Under the pieces are notes generated by a model. That model had not been told where the DNA came from. It worked only from the letters and a program-made list of their open reading frames with translations, and searched no databases. Position numbers and translations under genes: made by a program. Positions 1-8,111 of a stretch of 51,497 bases of DNA are shown here, one piece after another. How positions within the stretch are numbered: position 1 is the stretch's first letter; the number at the start of each line of letters is the position of its first letter. This DNA comes from Affinirhizobium straminoryzae (GTDB taxonomy: Bacteria; Pseudomonadota; Alphaproteobacteria; Rhizobiales; Rhizobiaceae). The stretch is from assembly GCF_007004135.1 (NCBI RefSeq), contig NZ_VJMG01000051.1, positions 1 through 51,497 of the forward strand, in the 5' to 3' direction.

Positions 1-2
1 AC

Positions 3-1802
3 AAATCTCGGGGCTATTCATCCATACCATCACGGAAGAGACGACCTGTCCGCTTTGTGCCCATCGATGGTGGCGTGCCTGCTCACGCCAGCGATCCGGT
101 GATCGGTCTGCGCTTCAACATCCAGGCGCGATATGGGGGCATCGCAGAAGTCGATTTCACGGACCTCGAGCCAAGACCTTTGGCGATCGCTTTCGCTGGC
201 GCTCTTCGAAGGCAAGCGGAGTTCGGTGGCTCGTTGGGCGCGCGCAGCACCATCATGCAGCATATGAACGCCTATCGGCGTTTCTTCGCATATCTGCGCG
301 AGCACACACAGGTGACGAAGCCCGCCGACCTGAGCGCCGATGTCATCGACGGCTACGAGGATTTCCTCGAAGCCGGTGGGATGACGCCGATCCATCGCCA
401 CACTGTGGTCGCCAAGGCTATTCTGGCTTTGCGTTCGATCGACGCCGATCAGCCTGGTGTCCTCGATGAGGTCCTTCGTCGTCGGCTCAACTATACCAGC
501 GCACAGTCGGCTGGCCGGTCGCGCCCACGCGATGCCTACAGTCCGTTTGTCGCAAGACAGCTTCGCGATGCCGCCCGCGCTGACATTGGCGAACTGTTTC
601 GGCGCTTCGGCAACCTGCCGAGTGAAGATGCCGACGAGAACCTTCGCAACGTGACGGCCGAAGCCCATGCAACGATCACCGCCCATGGCAGGCTCAGCAG
701 TGGAGACCGAGTATTCAAGAGCCTGTACTTCATGCGGCTTCGTCGAGGCCTGCCGGTGTCAACTCTCGCCGAGGACATCCATGCACGTTATCATCTGCGC
801 GCCGCCGACATTCCGCCCCTCCTTACATTTCTGTCGCTGGAGACCGGACTGGAGATAGAGTGTTGCAAGACGCTGACGATCGATTGCCTTCAGAATCCCG
901 GCCCAGGCACGATCGAGATTGCCTATGTGAAGCGGCGCGCTCGCGGCGCCGAGCACAAACATATCCGCGTCCGTGACGGAGGGCTCGGAACTCCGGGTGG
1001 CCTCATTCGCAAGCTCATCGAGGTCACGGCCTTCACGCGTCAGTTCGTACCGAGCGATTGTCTCTGGCTCTATTATTATACTGGACCGAAGCAGCTCCGC
1101 GCTGGTGTCGAACATCAGCAGGAGCTGGTCGACCGATGGACAGGAAGTCACGGGATCGTCGATGACGATGGCCAGCCTCTTCGCCTCGTTCTGTCGCGCT
1201 TGCGCAAGACCCACAAGGCGCTCTGGTATCTGAAGACGGACGGGCACATGGCTCGCTTCGCAGTCGGGCACACCCCGGAGATTGCGGCGCGCCACTACGC
1301 CGACATTCCGTCGCTGCGACCACTTCATGAAGCCACTGTGGCAGAAGCGTTTGCCGAAGCCGCTGCGGCAGCAGGTCCGATCATATTGGCGCCTGACGAT
1401 AAGGATTCCTGGCGCCGCGACGACACCGCCTCGGGAGGAGGCAGCAACGTCAATGCTCTCCTGGATGGGGAACAGGATGTCTGGCTGGCTGCATGCTCGG
1501 GTTTCGATCGCAGTCCGTTCGGTGAAGTCGGGTCACCATGTCCACAGCCGTTCTGGGGTTGCCTCGAATGCCGTAACGCCGTCATCACCGCGTGCAAGCT
1601 GCCGGCGCTCGTCGCCTTCCAAGGGTTTATCGAGGCGCAACGTGTCGGGTTGTCGGCCGCCGATTGGGCGATGAAGTTCGGCCGCGCGCACGACCGCATC
1701 ACCAATCAGATCCTGCCGGCCTTTTCCGACAGCTTGATCGATCAGGCCCGCCGCGAGGCGGAAGAGAAGTCGCTTTATCTCCCGCCAGAGGCTCGACAAT
1801 GA
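3..1802 (+). CDS. Tyrosine recombinase/integrase, first of a tandem set (5' end uncertain)
   Basis: The C-terminal half has the tyrosine recombinase layout: a helical core-binding part (about residues 60-150 counted from the GTG at 57), then a catalytic part with LSRLRKTHKALW, AVGHTPEIAARHY and the likely nucleophile Tyr in RHYAD. The usual first catalytic Arg (TG-x-R) reads TGLEIECC, so that Arg is missing or shifted. A C-terminal tail carries a Cys cluster (CPQPFWGCLECR) that could bind zinc. The frame stays open upstream to base 3, so the true start may lie outside the window; GTG at 57 is the first candidate inside it. Its stop overlaps the ATG of the next gene (ATGA), which points to translational coupling. 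Such recombinase clusters move or resolve elements; no substrate site could be identified. Confidence 0.8.
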   Translation, partial: KSRGYSSIPSRKRRPVRFVPIDGGVPAHASDPVIGLRFNIQARYGGIAEVDFTDLEPRPLAIAFAGALRRQAEFGGSLGARSTIMQHMNAYRRFFAYLREHTQVTKPADLSADVIDGYEDFLEAGGMTPIHRHTVVAKAILALRSIDADQPGVLDEVLRRRLNYTSAQSAGRSRPRDAYSPFVARQLRDAARADIGELFRRFGNLPSEDADENLRNVTAEAHATITAHGRLSSGDRVFKSLYFMRLRRGLPVSTLAEDIHARYHLRAADIPPLLTFLSLETGLEIECCKTLTIDCLQNPGPGTIEIAYVKRRARGAEHKHIRVRDGGLGTPGGLIRKLIEVTAFTRQFVPSDCLWLYYYTGPKQLRAGVEHQQELVDRWTGSHGIVDDDGQPLRLVLSRLRKTHKALWYLKTDGHMARFAVGHTPEIAARHYADIPSLRPLHEATVAEAFAEAAAAAGPIILAPDDKDSWRRDDTASGGGSNVNALLDGEQDVWLAACSGFDRSPFGEVGSPCPQPFWGCLECRNAVITACKLPALVAFQGFIEAQRVGLSAADWAMKFGRAHDRITNQILPAFSDSLIDQARREAEEKSLYLPPEARQ

Positions 1803-2629
1803 TCAGTGCCGCGACCGCCCCTCGTGAACAGGAACTCGACCTCCGTCCGGTTCTCGCGTCCGTCCCGCTGAGGCCGGGCTTCGATCGGGACAATCTGTCA
1901 CGCTACGGCGATGCGAACTGGGATCTTGGGCCGGCCGTGTTCCGTGAGAACGCCCGTCGCTGCCATGTCACCGTCAACTTCGAGTCCGTCGAGCACATCG
2001 GCGTGCGCGAGGCGCTTCGCGAGTTCCTCTATGCGCGCCTCAACGTCGACCTGCCCGGCCATCGCAAAAGGCTTCCACCAGGCAGCGTGCGGCAGGTCTT
2101 CAACCGCGCGCGACGGTTTTTGGAGTTCATTTGCGACGAGCTAGGCGACGTCGATGCTCATCGGGTCGATCAGCAAATCCTTGACCAATATGCTCGCCAT
2201 CTTAAAAGTGGCCGCACCCGTCAACCGGCAATGGTGGCTCAGCTCCTGGAGATCCCATTCGACCTGCGAGCTTACCGTGACCATCTTCCCTCCATCGGTC
2301 TGCCCTTCGAGCCATGTAGCGAACGGTCGCCAGCCCGGGTCGCCGGATATCGCTTCGTCCGCGAGAACCTGACGCCGCGGATTCCCGAAGAGATCATCAC
2401 GCCATTGCTGTCGTGGTCGCTCCGCTACGTCACCATGTTCGCGGCCGATATCTTCGCCGCACGCGAAGAGATTGAGCGATTGGAGGCCCACTGCTCTGCG
2501 CTCATCAAGTCCGACCAGGGACTCGGACGCAAGGAACGCCGCATTCGTCAAAGAAAGCGTCTACAGGACTATCTCGATCGCCTGCATCGCGAAGGCCGCG
2601 GCGTGCCGATCTTGGGGAACCGCGCATAA
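1799..2629 (+). CDS. Integrase-like protein, second of the set; N-terminal half only
   Basis: The start ATG overlaps the preceding stop by 4 bp. The 276-aa product has a core-binding-like helical region (RRFLEFICDELGDVDAHRV, about residues 105-125) but no catalytic Arg, His or Tyr motifs. It stops 4 bases before the ATG of the next ORF, which has exactly the missing catalytic half. Read across the junction with a one-base shift, the protein runs smoothly (VPILGNRA then HNGMTLRHPE). This suggests the two ORFs are one recombinase of about 720 aa broken by a frameshift, or expressed by frameshifting. It may instead be a natural two-gene arrangement. Confidence 0.65.
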   Translation: MISAATAPREQELDLRPVLASVPLRPGFDRDNLSRYGDANWDLGPAVFRENARRCHVTVNFESVEHIGVREALREFLYARLNVDLPGHRKRLPPGSVRQVFNRARRFLEFICDELGDVDAHRVDQQILDQYARHLKSGRTRQPAMVAQLLEIPFDLRAYRDHLPSIGLPFEPCSERSPARVAGYRFVRENLTPRIPEEIITPLLSWSLRYVTMFAADIFAAREEIERLEAHCSALIKSDQGLGRKERRIRQRKRLQDYLDRLHREGRGVPILGNRA

Positions 2630-2633
2630 TGGA

Positions 2634-3971
2634 ATGACGCTACGCCATCCTGAGACCGGAGAGGTGACGCCGCCCGTCAACTCACATCTGCTGCATCTTC
2701 ATATCGGCATTGACGCGGTGGCTGAACCCAGGATGCATATCCAGTTGCTCGACGGCGCCCCTCGTTTGATTACCGCGGCCGTGCGTGTGCTTGGCGTCGA
2801 GACTGGCGGCATGGATACGCCTATTGCCATCCTGCCGGAGACCGGCAGCCACTGGCGACCGCGCTTCGATGCCAAGACGCTGGCGCATGAGGAGCGCATG
2901 CTTCAGACCGCCGCCTACATTCTCTGCGCCTATCTGACCGGTATGCGTGATTGCGAAGTCCAGGCGATGCAGCGTGGATGTCTCACCCTGACGCGCAGTG
3001 AGGACGACATGATCATGCGCCGTCGCGTCCGGTCGATGGCATACAAGGGCAAATCGAACCAAGGCGAGCCGGCCGAGTGGGTCACGATAGAGCCGGTAGC
3101 CAAAGCCATCGATGTCCTCGAGCACCTGTCGTTTCGGGCGGCCTCTGCTCGTGGGCTCACGACGCTCTGGCCTGTCCTGGCGGCCAAGTCCTACTGCAAG
3201 AATTACCTGTCCGCCGAGATCGTCCGTCAGCTCAACCGCTATCGTGACCATCTCAATGACCTGTTCGGCACGCCGGACGCGCCGGCTGTTCCGAACGGGC
3301 CTGATGGCGCGCCCTGGCGCATCACGACGCGGCAGTTCCGGCGGACGATCGCGTGGCATATCGCCAACCGCCCCTTCGGAACGATCGCCGGCATGATCCA
3401 ATACAAGCATGCCTCGGTTGCGTCATTCGAAGGCTATGCCGGCTCCAGCCGATCGGGCTTTCGCGCCGAGGTCGAGAACGAACGCAGCCTCGGCCAGCTC
3501 GACGATCTGCTGACCTATTTCGATGAGCGCCAGGCCGGTGCGACCCTATCGGGGCCGGCGGCGGCACGCATATCGCAGACGCTCGATGGAATATCGGCGG
3601 AACTTGGACCGCTCCCCGCCATGATTGCCGACCGCGCGCGGCTGCGCACGATGCTCGCCAGCCTGGCGCGAACGCTGCATGTCGGGGTGCTTGCCGACTG
3701 CTTCTTCGATCCGGGCACGGCCGTCTGTCTGAAGCAGGCCACCAGCGTCAATAACGCGACGCCTCTGACAGCACTTTGCCAGCCGACACGATGTCCGAAT
3801 GCCTGTATCAGCGCCAGACATCGACCCGCCTGGGCGCGCTCGGCACTGGACGCCAAGAGCCTGTTGAAGGAGAAGCGGTTGTCGCAGCTTCAGCGCAATA
3901 TTCTACAGCGGGAGCTCGAGCGAACGATGAAGATCCTGACTGACATCGACGAAGGCACAGCTCGGCGGTGA
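2634..3971 (+). CDS. Tyrosine recombinase catalytic half, third of the set
   Basis: The 445-aa product has tyrosine recombinase motifs: the first Arg in LTGMRDCEVQAM, a beta-strand Lys in AYKGKSN, the second Arg in TTRQFRRTIAWH, His in QYKHAS and a nucleophile Tyr candidate in FEGYAG. The C-terminus holds a Cys-rich stretch (CFFDPGTAVC, then CQPTRCPNAC) followed by a basic helix, as in the first gene of the set. The start at 2634 is chosen because the frame upstream of it overlaps the preceding gene. Upstream in-frame residues continue the preceding protein, so this may be the 3' part of a split gene. It ends 20 bases before the convergent HIT gene. Confidence 0.75.
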   Translation: MTLRHPETGEVTPPVNSHLLHLHIGIDAVAEPRMHIQLLDGAPRLITAAVRVLGVETGGMDTPIAILPETGSHWRPRFDAKTLAHEERMLQTAAYILCAYLTGMRDCEVQAMQRGCLTLTRSEDDMIMRRRVRSMAYKGKSNQGEPAEWVTIEPVAKAIDVLEHLSFRAASARGLTTLWPVLAAKSYCKNYLSAEIVRQLNRYRDHLNDLFGTPDAPAVPNGPDGAPWRITTRQFRRTIAWHIANRPFGTIAGMIQYKHASVASFEGYAGSSRSGFRAEVENERSLGQLDDLLTYFDERQAGATLSGPAAARISQTLDGISAELGPLPAMIADRARLRTMLASLARTLHVGVLADCFFDPGTAVCLKQATSVNNATPLTALCQPTRCPNACISARHRPAWARSALDAKSLLKEKRLSQLQRNILQRELERTMKILTDIDEGTARR

Positions 3972-3991
3972 GCGTCTGATGGCATCGACGC

Positions 3992-4363
3992 TCACCGCAG
4001 GAAGTCGCGGATCCCCTGGCCGGCCTTCGGGTCTTTTTCGTAGCGACACACCACATGCATATGCGCGTGGAAGATATGCTGACCTCCGATCGCTCCGACA
4101 TTCCATCCAATCGTGAATCCTTCGGGCTGGAACTGGTCGAGTTGGCGCTTGGCTTCCGTCAGCATCTCACCGAGATCCGACCACTCTTCCGAGCTGAACT
4201 CGAACGGCGTCTCGACGTGACGGTACGGCATGATCATCGCGGACGGGTTTGGCAAGGTCGCTTTCAGCATCATGTATTGGGTCTCATTGCTTGCGGCGGG
4301 GTCCGATCCAGCCAAACCGTTCGCAAGACACCAACGACAATTTCCTACGCTTCCATCTGCCAT
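3992..4363 (-). CDS. HIT (histidine triad) family protein
   Basis: The histidine triad HIFHAHMHVV lies near the C-terminus, preceded by the family's long amphipathic part (PSAMIMPYRHVETPFE). An N-terminal CRWC pair may bind zinc. HIT proteins are nucleotide hydrolases or transferases acting on dinucleoside polyphosphates or nucleotidyl adducts; the substrate here is unknown. At 123 aa the length is typical. The ATG at 4363 is preferred over in-frame ATGs at 4399 and 4408 because it leaves 43 bp to the divergent transporter gene for promoters; no strong ribosome site decides it. It is convergent with the recombinase cluster. Confidence 0.85.
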   Translation of the reverse strand: MADGSVGNCRWCLANGLAGSDPAASNETQYMMLKATLPNPSAMIMPYRHVETPFEFSSEEWSDLGEMLTEAKRQLDQFQPEGFTIGWNVGAIGGQHIFHAHMHVVCRYEKDPKAGQGIRDFLR

Positions 4364-4406
4364 AACGACTGTCCATGCTCGTGATATTTGTGCATACATA
4401 TCGCCC

Positions 4407-5210
4407 ATGACTGACGCCGCCAACACATCACTTCCCCGCCATCCCGCAGCTGCTTTCAGCGGAGGTGCGATTATTGGCGCCCTCGGTGGCCTCATAGGCC
4501 TGGGAGGCGCCGAGTTTCGCCTTCCGATCCTGATCGGGTTCTTCAATTTTGCAGCCCTGGAGGCGGTGATCCTCAACAAGGCCATGAGCCTTGTCGTCGT
4601 GGCGACGGCTCTTCCCTTCCGGGCGGGAACCGTGCCCTTCGGCGCCATAGCCGATAACTGGCCGATCGTGATCAATCTCCTTGCAGGAAGCCTGATCGGC
4701 GCCTGGTTCGGCGCGGGCTGGGCGACAAGACTTCGATCGGAGACACTTTACAAGGTCATCGCCATCATGCTGGTGGCGATCGCGATCGTCCTAATGCTTG
4801 GCCATGATGCGACAGCGGGCCAGCCGCTGCTGACGGGCGTGGCCCAGATGATTGCCGGCGTGATTGCTGGTTTCATTATCGGCATTGTCGCCGCGCTCCT
4901 GGGTGTCGCAGGGGGCGAACTCCTGATCCCGACCCTCGTCCTGCTATTCGGCGCGGACATCAAGCTCGCCGGTAGCCTCTCGCTCGCGGTAAGCCTGCCC
5001 ACCATGCTGGTCGGGTTTACCCGCTACAGCCGCGATCAGAGCTTCTCCGTTATCGGTCGCAACAAGGTTTTCCTGCTCATAATGGCTGCCGGATCGATCG
5101 TCGGTACGTTTATCGGCGGCCTTCTGCTCGGCATCGTTCCAAACGCGGTTTTGCTGCCGGCATTGGCAATCATCCTCCTGATCTCTGCGGTGAAGGTGTG
5201 GCGGCATTAG
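4407..5210 (+). CDS. TSUP (TauE/SafE) family membrane transporter
   Basis: A hydrophobic protein of 267 aa with about eight predicted membrane helices and the two repeated Gly-rich halves of the TauE/SafE family (IGALGGLIGLGGAEFRLP near residue 25 and IVAALLGVAGGELLIP near residue 160). The family exports or imports small anions, often sulfur-containing, across the inner membrane. The start is at MTDAANTS; the longer open frame upstream has no membrane or family features and overlaps the HIT gene. No clear ribosome site is visible. It diverges from the HIT gene, and the substrate cannot be inferred. Confidence 0.85.
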   Translation: MTDAANTSLPRHPAAAFSGGAIIGALGGLIGLGGAEFRLPILIGFFNFAALEAVILNKAMSLVVVATALPFRAGTVPFGAIADNWPIVINLLAGSLIGAWFGAGWATRLRSETLYKVIAIMLVAIAIVLMLGHDATAGQPLLTGVAQMIAGVIAGFIIGIVAALLGVAGGELLIPTLVLLFGADIKLAGSLSLAVSLPTMLVGFTRYSRDQSFSVIGRNKVFLLIMAAGSIVGTFIGGLLLGIVPNAVLLPALAIILLISAVKVWRH

Positions 5211-5451
5211 CCGCCCAGAAGCTGACGGAACCAACCCTCCCGAATGATACAATAAACTAAAGTGCAGGGCGTGCTCGCCCGCGCCGGCTCTCTCCCGGCG
5301 TACCCGGAGCGCGCGACGCCCGGCTCGTCTGTGCAACGGCTGTCGCCGTCCTTCGCTGTGCTTCGGCTCTGCGAGTGCGCAGCCGTGCCTGAGACGTCGC
5401 AAGTCGCTGCTCCGACGCCGGGACAGGCCCGGCGGAGAAGGAGCAACGATT
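5211..5451. other. Gene-free leader upstream of ardC
   Basis: No coding region is supported here. The stretch is rich in short GC inverted repeats. It ends with a good ribosome site (AAGGAG, 9 bases before the ATG at 5452), which opens a basic, low-complexity 43-residue extension in frame with ardC. Confidence 0.4.
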
Positions 5452-5580
5452 ATGACAAAACAGGAAACAAGCCAAAACAGCCGCCCTTCGGGCCGGCATG
5501 AGAGGAAGAGAAAGGCCGGAACCGGACGGTCGGTTGAAAGGGAGAGAGAGGCTCGCCCGGCTGGCCACGGAGGTTCCCGC

Positions 5581-6486
5581 ATGTCCCACGCTTCCAGCTC
5601 AGCGAGCCGTGCCGATGTCTATTCCCGCGTGACGGCGGAGATCATCGCCGCAATCGAGCAGGGTACAGGTGAATGGCGTGCGCCCTGGTTCCACAACGGA
5701 GCGAGTATCGCCCGTCCGACCAACATTGCGTCCGGAAAGCGCTACCGTGGCATCAACACGCTGGCCCTGTGGGCTGCGGGCTATGCCGTCGGTTACGGTG
5801 ATGGCCTCTGGGGCACCTATAAGCAATGGCAGGAGGCTGGCGCACAGGTGCGCGAGGGAGAACGCTCCACCACGGTCGTGCTGTGGAGAGAGGTCCAGGC
5901 GTCACGGTCGGCCGACAATGAAGACGACACCGATGACGGGCATCGACGGATGTTCGCTCGCGCATTCTCCGTCTTCAACGTCGCGCAGGTAGACGGCTAC
6001 GAGCGTCCGCCGATCCCCGTATTGCCCGAGAGCGAACGCCTGGCGCATGCGGAGGCGTTCATCTCCAATCTCGGCATCAAGACCGAGTTCGGCGGGTCGG
6101 AAGCCTATTATCGTCCCTCAGAGGACACGGTGTTCATGCCGGCCTTTACCTCGTTTCGCGATCCCGCGTCTTTTTATGGCGTCTGGCTGCATGAGGATGG
6201 TCATGCCAGCGGTGCAAAGCATCGGCTCGACCGCGATCTCTCGAGTCGGTTCGGGTCGGCTGCCTATGCTGTCGAAGAGTGCTGCGTCGAGATTCTGAGC
6301 GGCCTTGTCCTTGCTGATCTCGGCATCGCCCATCATCCGCGTCCCGATCATGCGGCGTATATTGCCTCGTGGCTCAAAGTGTTGAAGGACGACCCCAGGG
6401 CCATTTTCACGGCCGCCAGCAAGGCGCAGCAGGCGGCTGACTGGATGCACGCCCAGCAGGGTGATGCAGCGCACCTGTACGCTTGA
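5581..6486 (+). CDS. ardC: ArdC-family antirestriction protein
   Basis: An N-terminal ArdC ssDNA-binding domain (RADVYSRVTAEI, GTGEWRAPW, KRYRGINTLAL, WGTYKQWQEAG, residues about 10-120) is followed by a zincin-like domain with the metalloprotease motif HEDGH at residues 204-208 and a downstream EECCVEI helix that would supply the third ligand. ArdC proteins protect incoming single-stranded plasmid DNA from restriction during conjugation. The start at 5581 follows a GGAGG 7 bases upstream and begins where family similarity begins. An in-frame ATG at 5452 also has a ribosome site and would add a basic 43-residue tail. A decayed second copy of the 3' end lies at 7722-7934. Confidence 0.85.
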   Translation: MSHASSSASRADVYSRVTAEIIAAIEQGTGEWRAPWFHNGASIARPTNIASGKRYRGINTLALWAAGYAVGYGDGLWGTYKQWQEAGAQVREGERSTTVVLWREVQASRSADNEDDTDDGHRRMFARAFSVFNVAQVDGYERPPIPVLPESERLAHAEAFISNLGIKTEFGGSEAYYRPSEDTVFMPAFTSFRDPASFYGVWLHEDGHASGAKHRLDRDLSSRFGSAAYAVEECCVEILSGLVLADLGIAHHPRPDHAAYIASWLKVLKDDPRAIFTAASKAQQAADWMHAQQGDAAHLYA

Positions 6487-6511
6487 TTTGTAACGGTCGT
6501 AACTTTATAGT
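6483..6511 (+). promoter_or_regulatory. Predicted promoter of the ChrB-N gene, apparently leaderless
   Basis: The elements are TTGATT (6483-6488), a 17-base spacer and TATAGT (6506-6511). Transcription should begin about base 6518, which is the A of the ATG. No ribosome binding sequence is visible. The spacer holds a direct repeat GTAAC-N4-GTAAC, a possible operator. The -35 box overlaps the ardC stop codon. Confidence 0.5.
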
Positions 6512-6517
6512 ACAGCC

Positions 6518-7060
6518 ATGGCTACTTCATCTTGGCTGCTTTTGACCTACAAAGTCCCGCCCGAACCGGCTGCGAAGCGCGTCGCATTGTGGCGCCGGTT
6601 GAAGGGAATGGGGGCAGTTTACCTTCAAAACGGGGTCTGCCTGCTACCCAAGACAGACGATCACGTCCGAGGACTGAAGATGATTGAGAACGGCGTCTCC
6701 GAGATGGAAGGGGAATCTGTGATTCTGGAAACGGTGGCGCTCGATCGGTTCCAGGAAGAGAAGGTCATCGCCCGGTTCAAGGCTGACCGGGACGAGGCGT
6801 ATCGCGAGTTCATCGACAAGTGCGGGGACTTCGACGCGGAGATTGCTAAGGAGCGGGCAGCAGATCACTTCACCTATGCCGAGCTCGAGGAGAATGACGT
6901 CGATCTGAAGAAGCTCCAGGGCTGGTTCGAGAAGATTCGTAAGCTCGACTTCTATGGCGCGACCCTTGGAGCCGAGGCTGAAGAACGGCTGCATGCCTGT
7001 GAGGCATTGCTCGACGCCTATGCCCAGCAGGTCTTCGACGCACATGACGAGAATCGCTAA
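6518..7060 (+). CDS. ChrB N-terminal-domain protein
   Basis: The 180-aa product matches the ChrB N-terminal domain: WLLLTYKVPPEPAAKRVALW at the start, then GAVYLQNGVCLLP and an acidic helical C-terminal half. Full ChrB proteins of about 300 aa regulate chromate efflux and have an extra C-terminal domain that is absent here. No chrA efflux gene is nearby; instead a CDF-like membrane protein follows 15 bases later, so the two probably form one operon. The role is likely metal- or oxyanion-linked regulation or resistance, inferred from family only. Confidence 0.75.
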   Translation: MATSSWLLLTYKVPPEPAAKRVALWRRLKGMGAVYLQNGVCLLPKTDDHVRGLKMIENGVSEMEGESVILETVALDRFQEEKVIARFKADRDEAYREFIDKCGDFDAEIAKERAADHFTYAELEENDVDLKKLQGWFEKIRKLDFYGATLGAEAEERLHACEALLDAYAQQVFDAHDENR

Positions 7061-7075
7061 TTGGAGCCCGACTGG

Positions 7076-7672
7076 ATGGATTCGTCCTCGCATGATCAAG
7101 ACTTACGGCGGGTAGTCCGTCTGGTCGCCCTTCTCAATCTCGCCTACTTCGGCATCGAGTTCACTGTTGCTCGCGCCATCGGCTCTGTCTCGCTATTCGC
7201 CGATAGCGTTGACTTCCTCGAGGACGCCTCGGTCAACTTTCTGATCCTTGTGGCACTTGGGTGGTCTGCCCGCCGCCGCGCCAAGGTCGGAATGCTGCTT
7301 GCCGGCATTTTGCTCATCCCGGGCTTGGCTACACTCTGGACCGCGTGGGAAAAGTTCATGGCGCCGAGCCCACCCGAGGCGCTTGCTCTATCATTGACGG
7401 GCCTCGGTGCGCTTGTGGTCAACCTTACTTGCGCAATCATGCTGACGCGTTTCCGACGGCACAGCGGTAGTCTCACGAAGGCCGCTTTCCTTTCAGCGCG
7501 TAACGACGCATTTGCGAATATCGCGATCATCGCGGCCGGCCTTCTGACGGCTTACACCCTGTCTGCATGGCCCGACCTGATTGTCGGGCTCGCTATTGCC
7601 GCCATGAACGCAGATGCGGCGCGAGAGGTCTGGGAGGCAGCCCGCGAGGAACACAAAACCGCTGAGGCCTGA
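7076..7672 (+). CDS. CDF-like cation transporter, short form
   Basis: The 198-aa protein has five to six hydrophobic helices and aligns with the membrane part of cation diffusion facilitators (NLAYFGIEFTVARAIGSVSL, FADSVDFLEDASVN, ARNDAFANIAIIAAG). It lacks the usual cytoplasmic C-terminal domain. The metal-site histidines of the two HxxxD pairs are replaced (first pair D-x-x-x-D in DFLED, second S-x-x-x-D in SARND), so metal choice or function may differ. ATG at 7076 follows a GGAG and is preferred; a TTG at 7061 is also in frame. It is probably co-transcribed with the ChrB-N gene. Confidence 0.75.
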   Translation: MDSSSHDQDLRRVVRLVALLNLAYFGIEFTVARAIGSVSLFADSVDFLEDASVNFLILVALGWSARRRAKVGMLLAGILLIPGLATLWTAWEKFMAPSPPEALALSLTGLGALVVNLTCAIMLTRFRRHSGSLTKAAFLSARNDAFANIAIIAAGLLTAYTLSAWPDLIVGLAIAAMNADAAREVWEAAREEHKTAEA

Positions 7673-7721
7673 CCACAGCTTCCGCGATAACCACGATCGT
7701 CAGGCTTGACTGTCAGGATAT

Positions 7722-7934
7722 GTTGCCGAGCTCGGCAGTTGCTTCCTTTGCGCCGACCTCGGCATCGCACCGGAGCTTGAGCCACGGTCCGACCATGCGT
7801 CCTACCTGCAGTCCTGGCTATCGGTCCTTGCCAACGACAAGCGGGCAATCTTCCAGGCCGCCGCGTACGCGCAGCGCGCGGTCAGTTTTCTGCATTCCCT
7901 GCAGCCGGAAGCGGATCTCAAGGCTGCGGCCTGA
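7722..7934 (+). pseudogene. 3' remnant of a second ardC
   Basis: Translation gives the last 70 residues of an ArdC protein (CADLGIAPELEPRSDHASYL, then WLSVLANDKRAIFQAAAYAQ), parallel to the C-terminus of the intact ardC at 6300-6470 but clearly diverged from it. There is no start codon, DNA-binding domain or HExxH motif. The ChrB-N/CDF pair sits between the intact gene and this fragment. Confidence 0.8.
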
Positions 7935-7937
7935 GCA

Positions 7938-8111
7938 TCAGGCGCGGCCGTCACCATCGGTGGCGGCCGCTTCTTCCATATCACGCTGATTTTGGAGGCC
8001 TTGTGCGATGTCAGTGTCCAGCTTTCCCCAGATCGACGGTTTCAGAGCGTCGGGTTTTGGTTTGCGGGACGGTTTGCGTTCGATGATGAACGGCTTGGTC
8101 TGCTGACGCAT
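7938..8111 (-). CDS. Small conserved-type basic protein, 57 aa
   Basis: The start is supported by a clean GGAGG 4 bases upstream of the ATG at 8111. The product (MRQQTKPFIIERKPSRKPK at the start, then PSIWGKLDTDI) is basic in its first half and acidic at the end. I do not recognise a named family with certainty, though the KPFIIERK and SIWGKLD pieces resemble small proteins that recur on rhizobial plasmids. It is convergent with the ardC remnant, 3 bases away. Function unknown. Confidence 0.55.
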   Translation of the reverse strand: MRQQTKPFIIERKPSRKPKPDALKPSIWGKLDTDIAQGLQNQRDMEEAAATDGDGRA

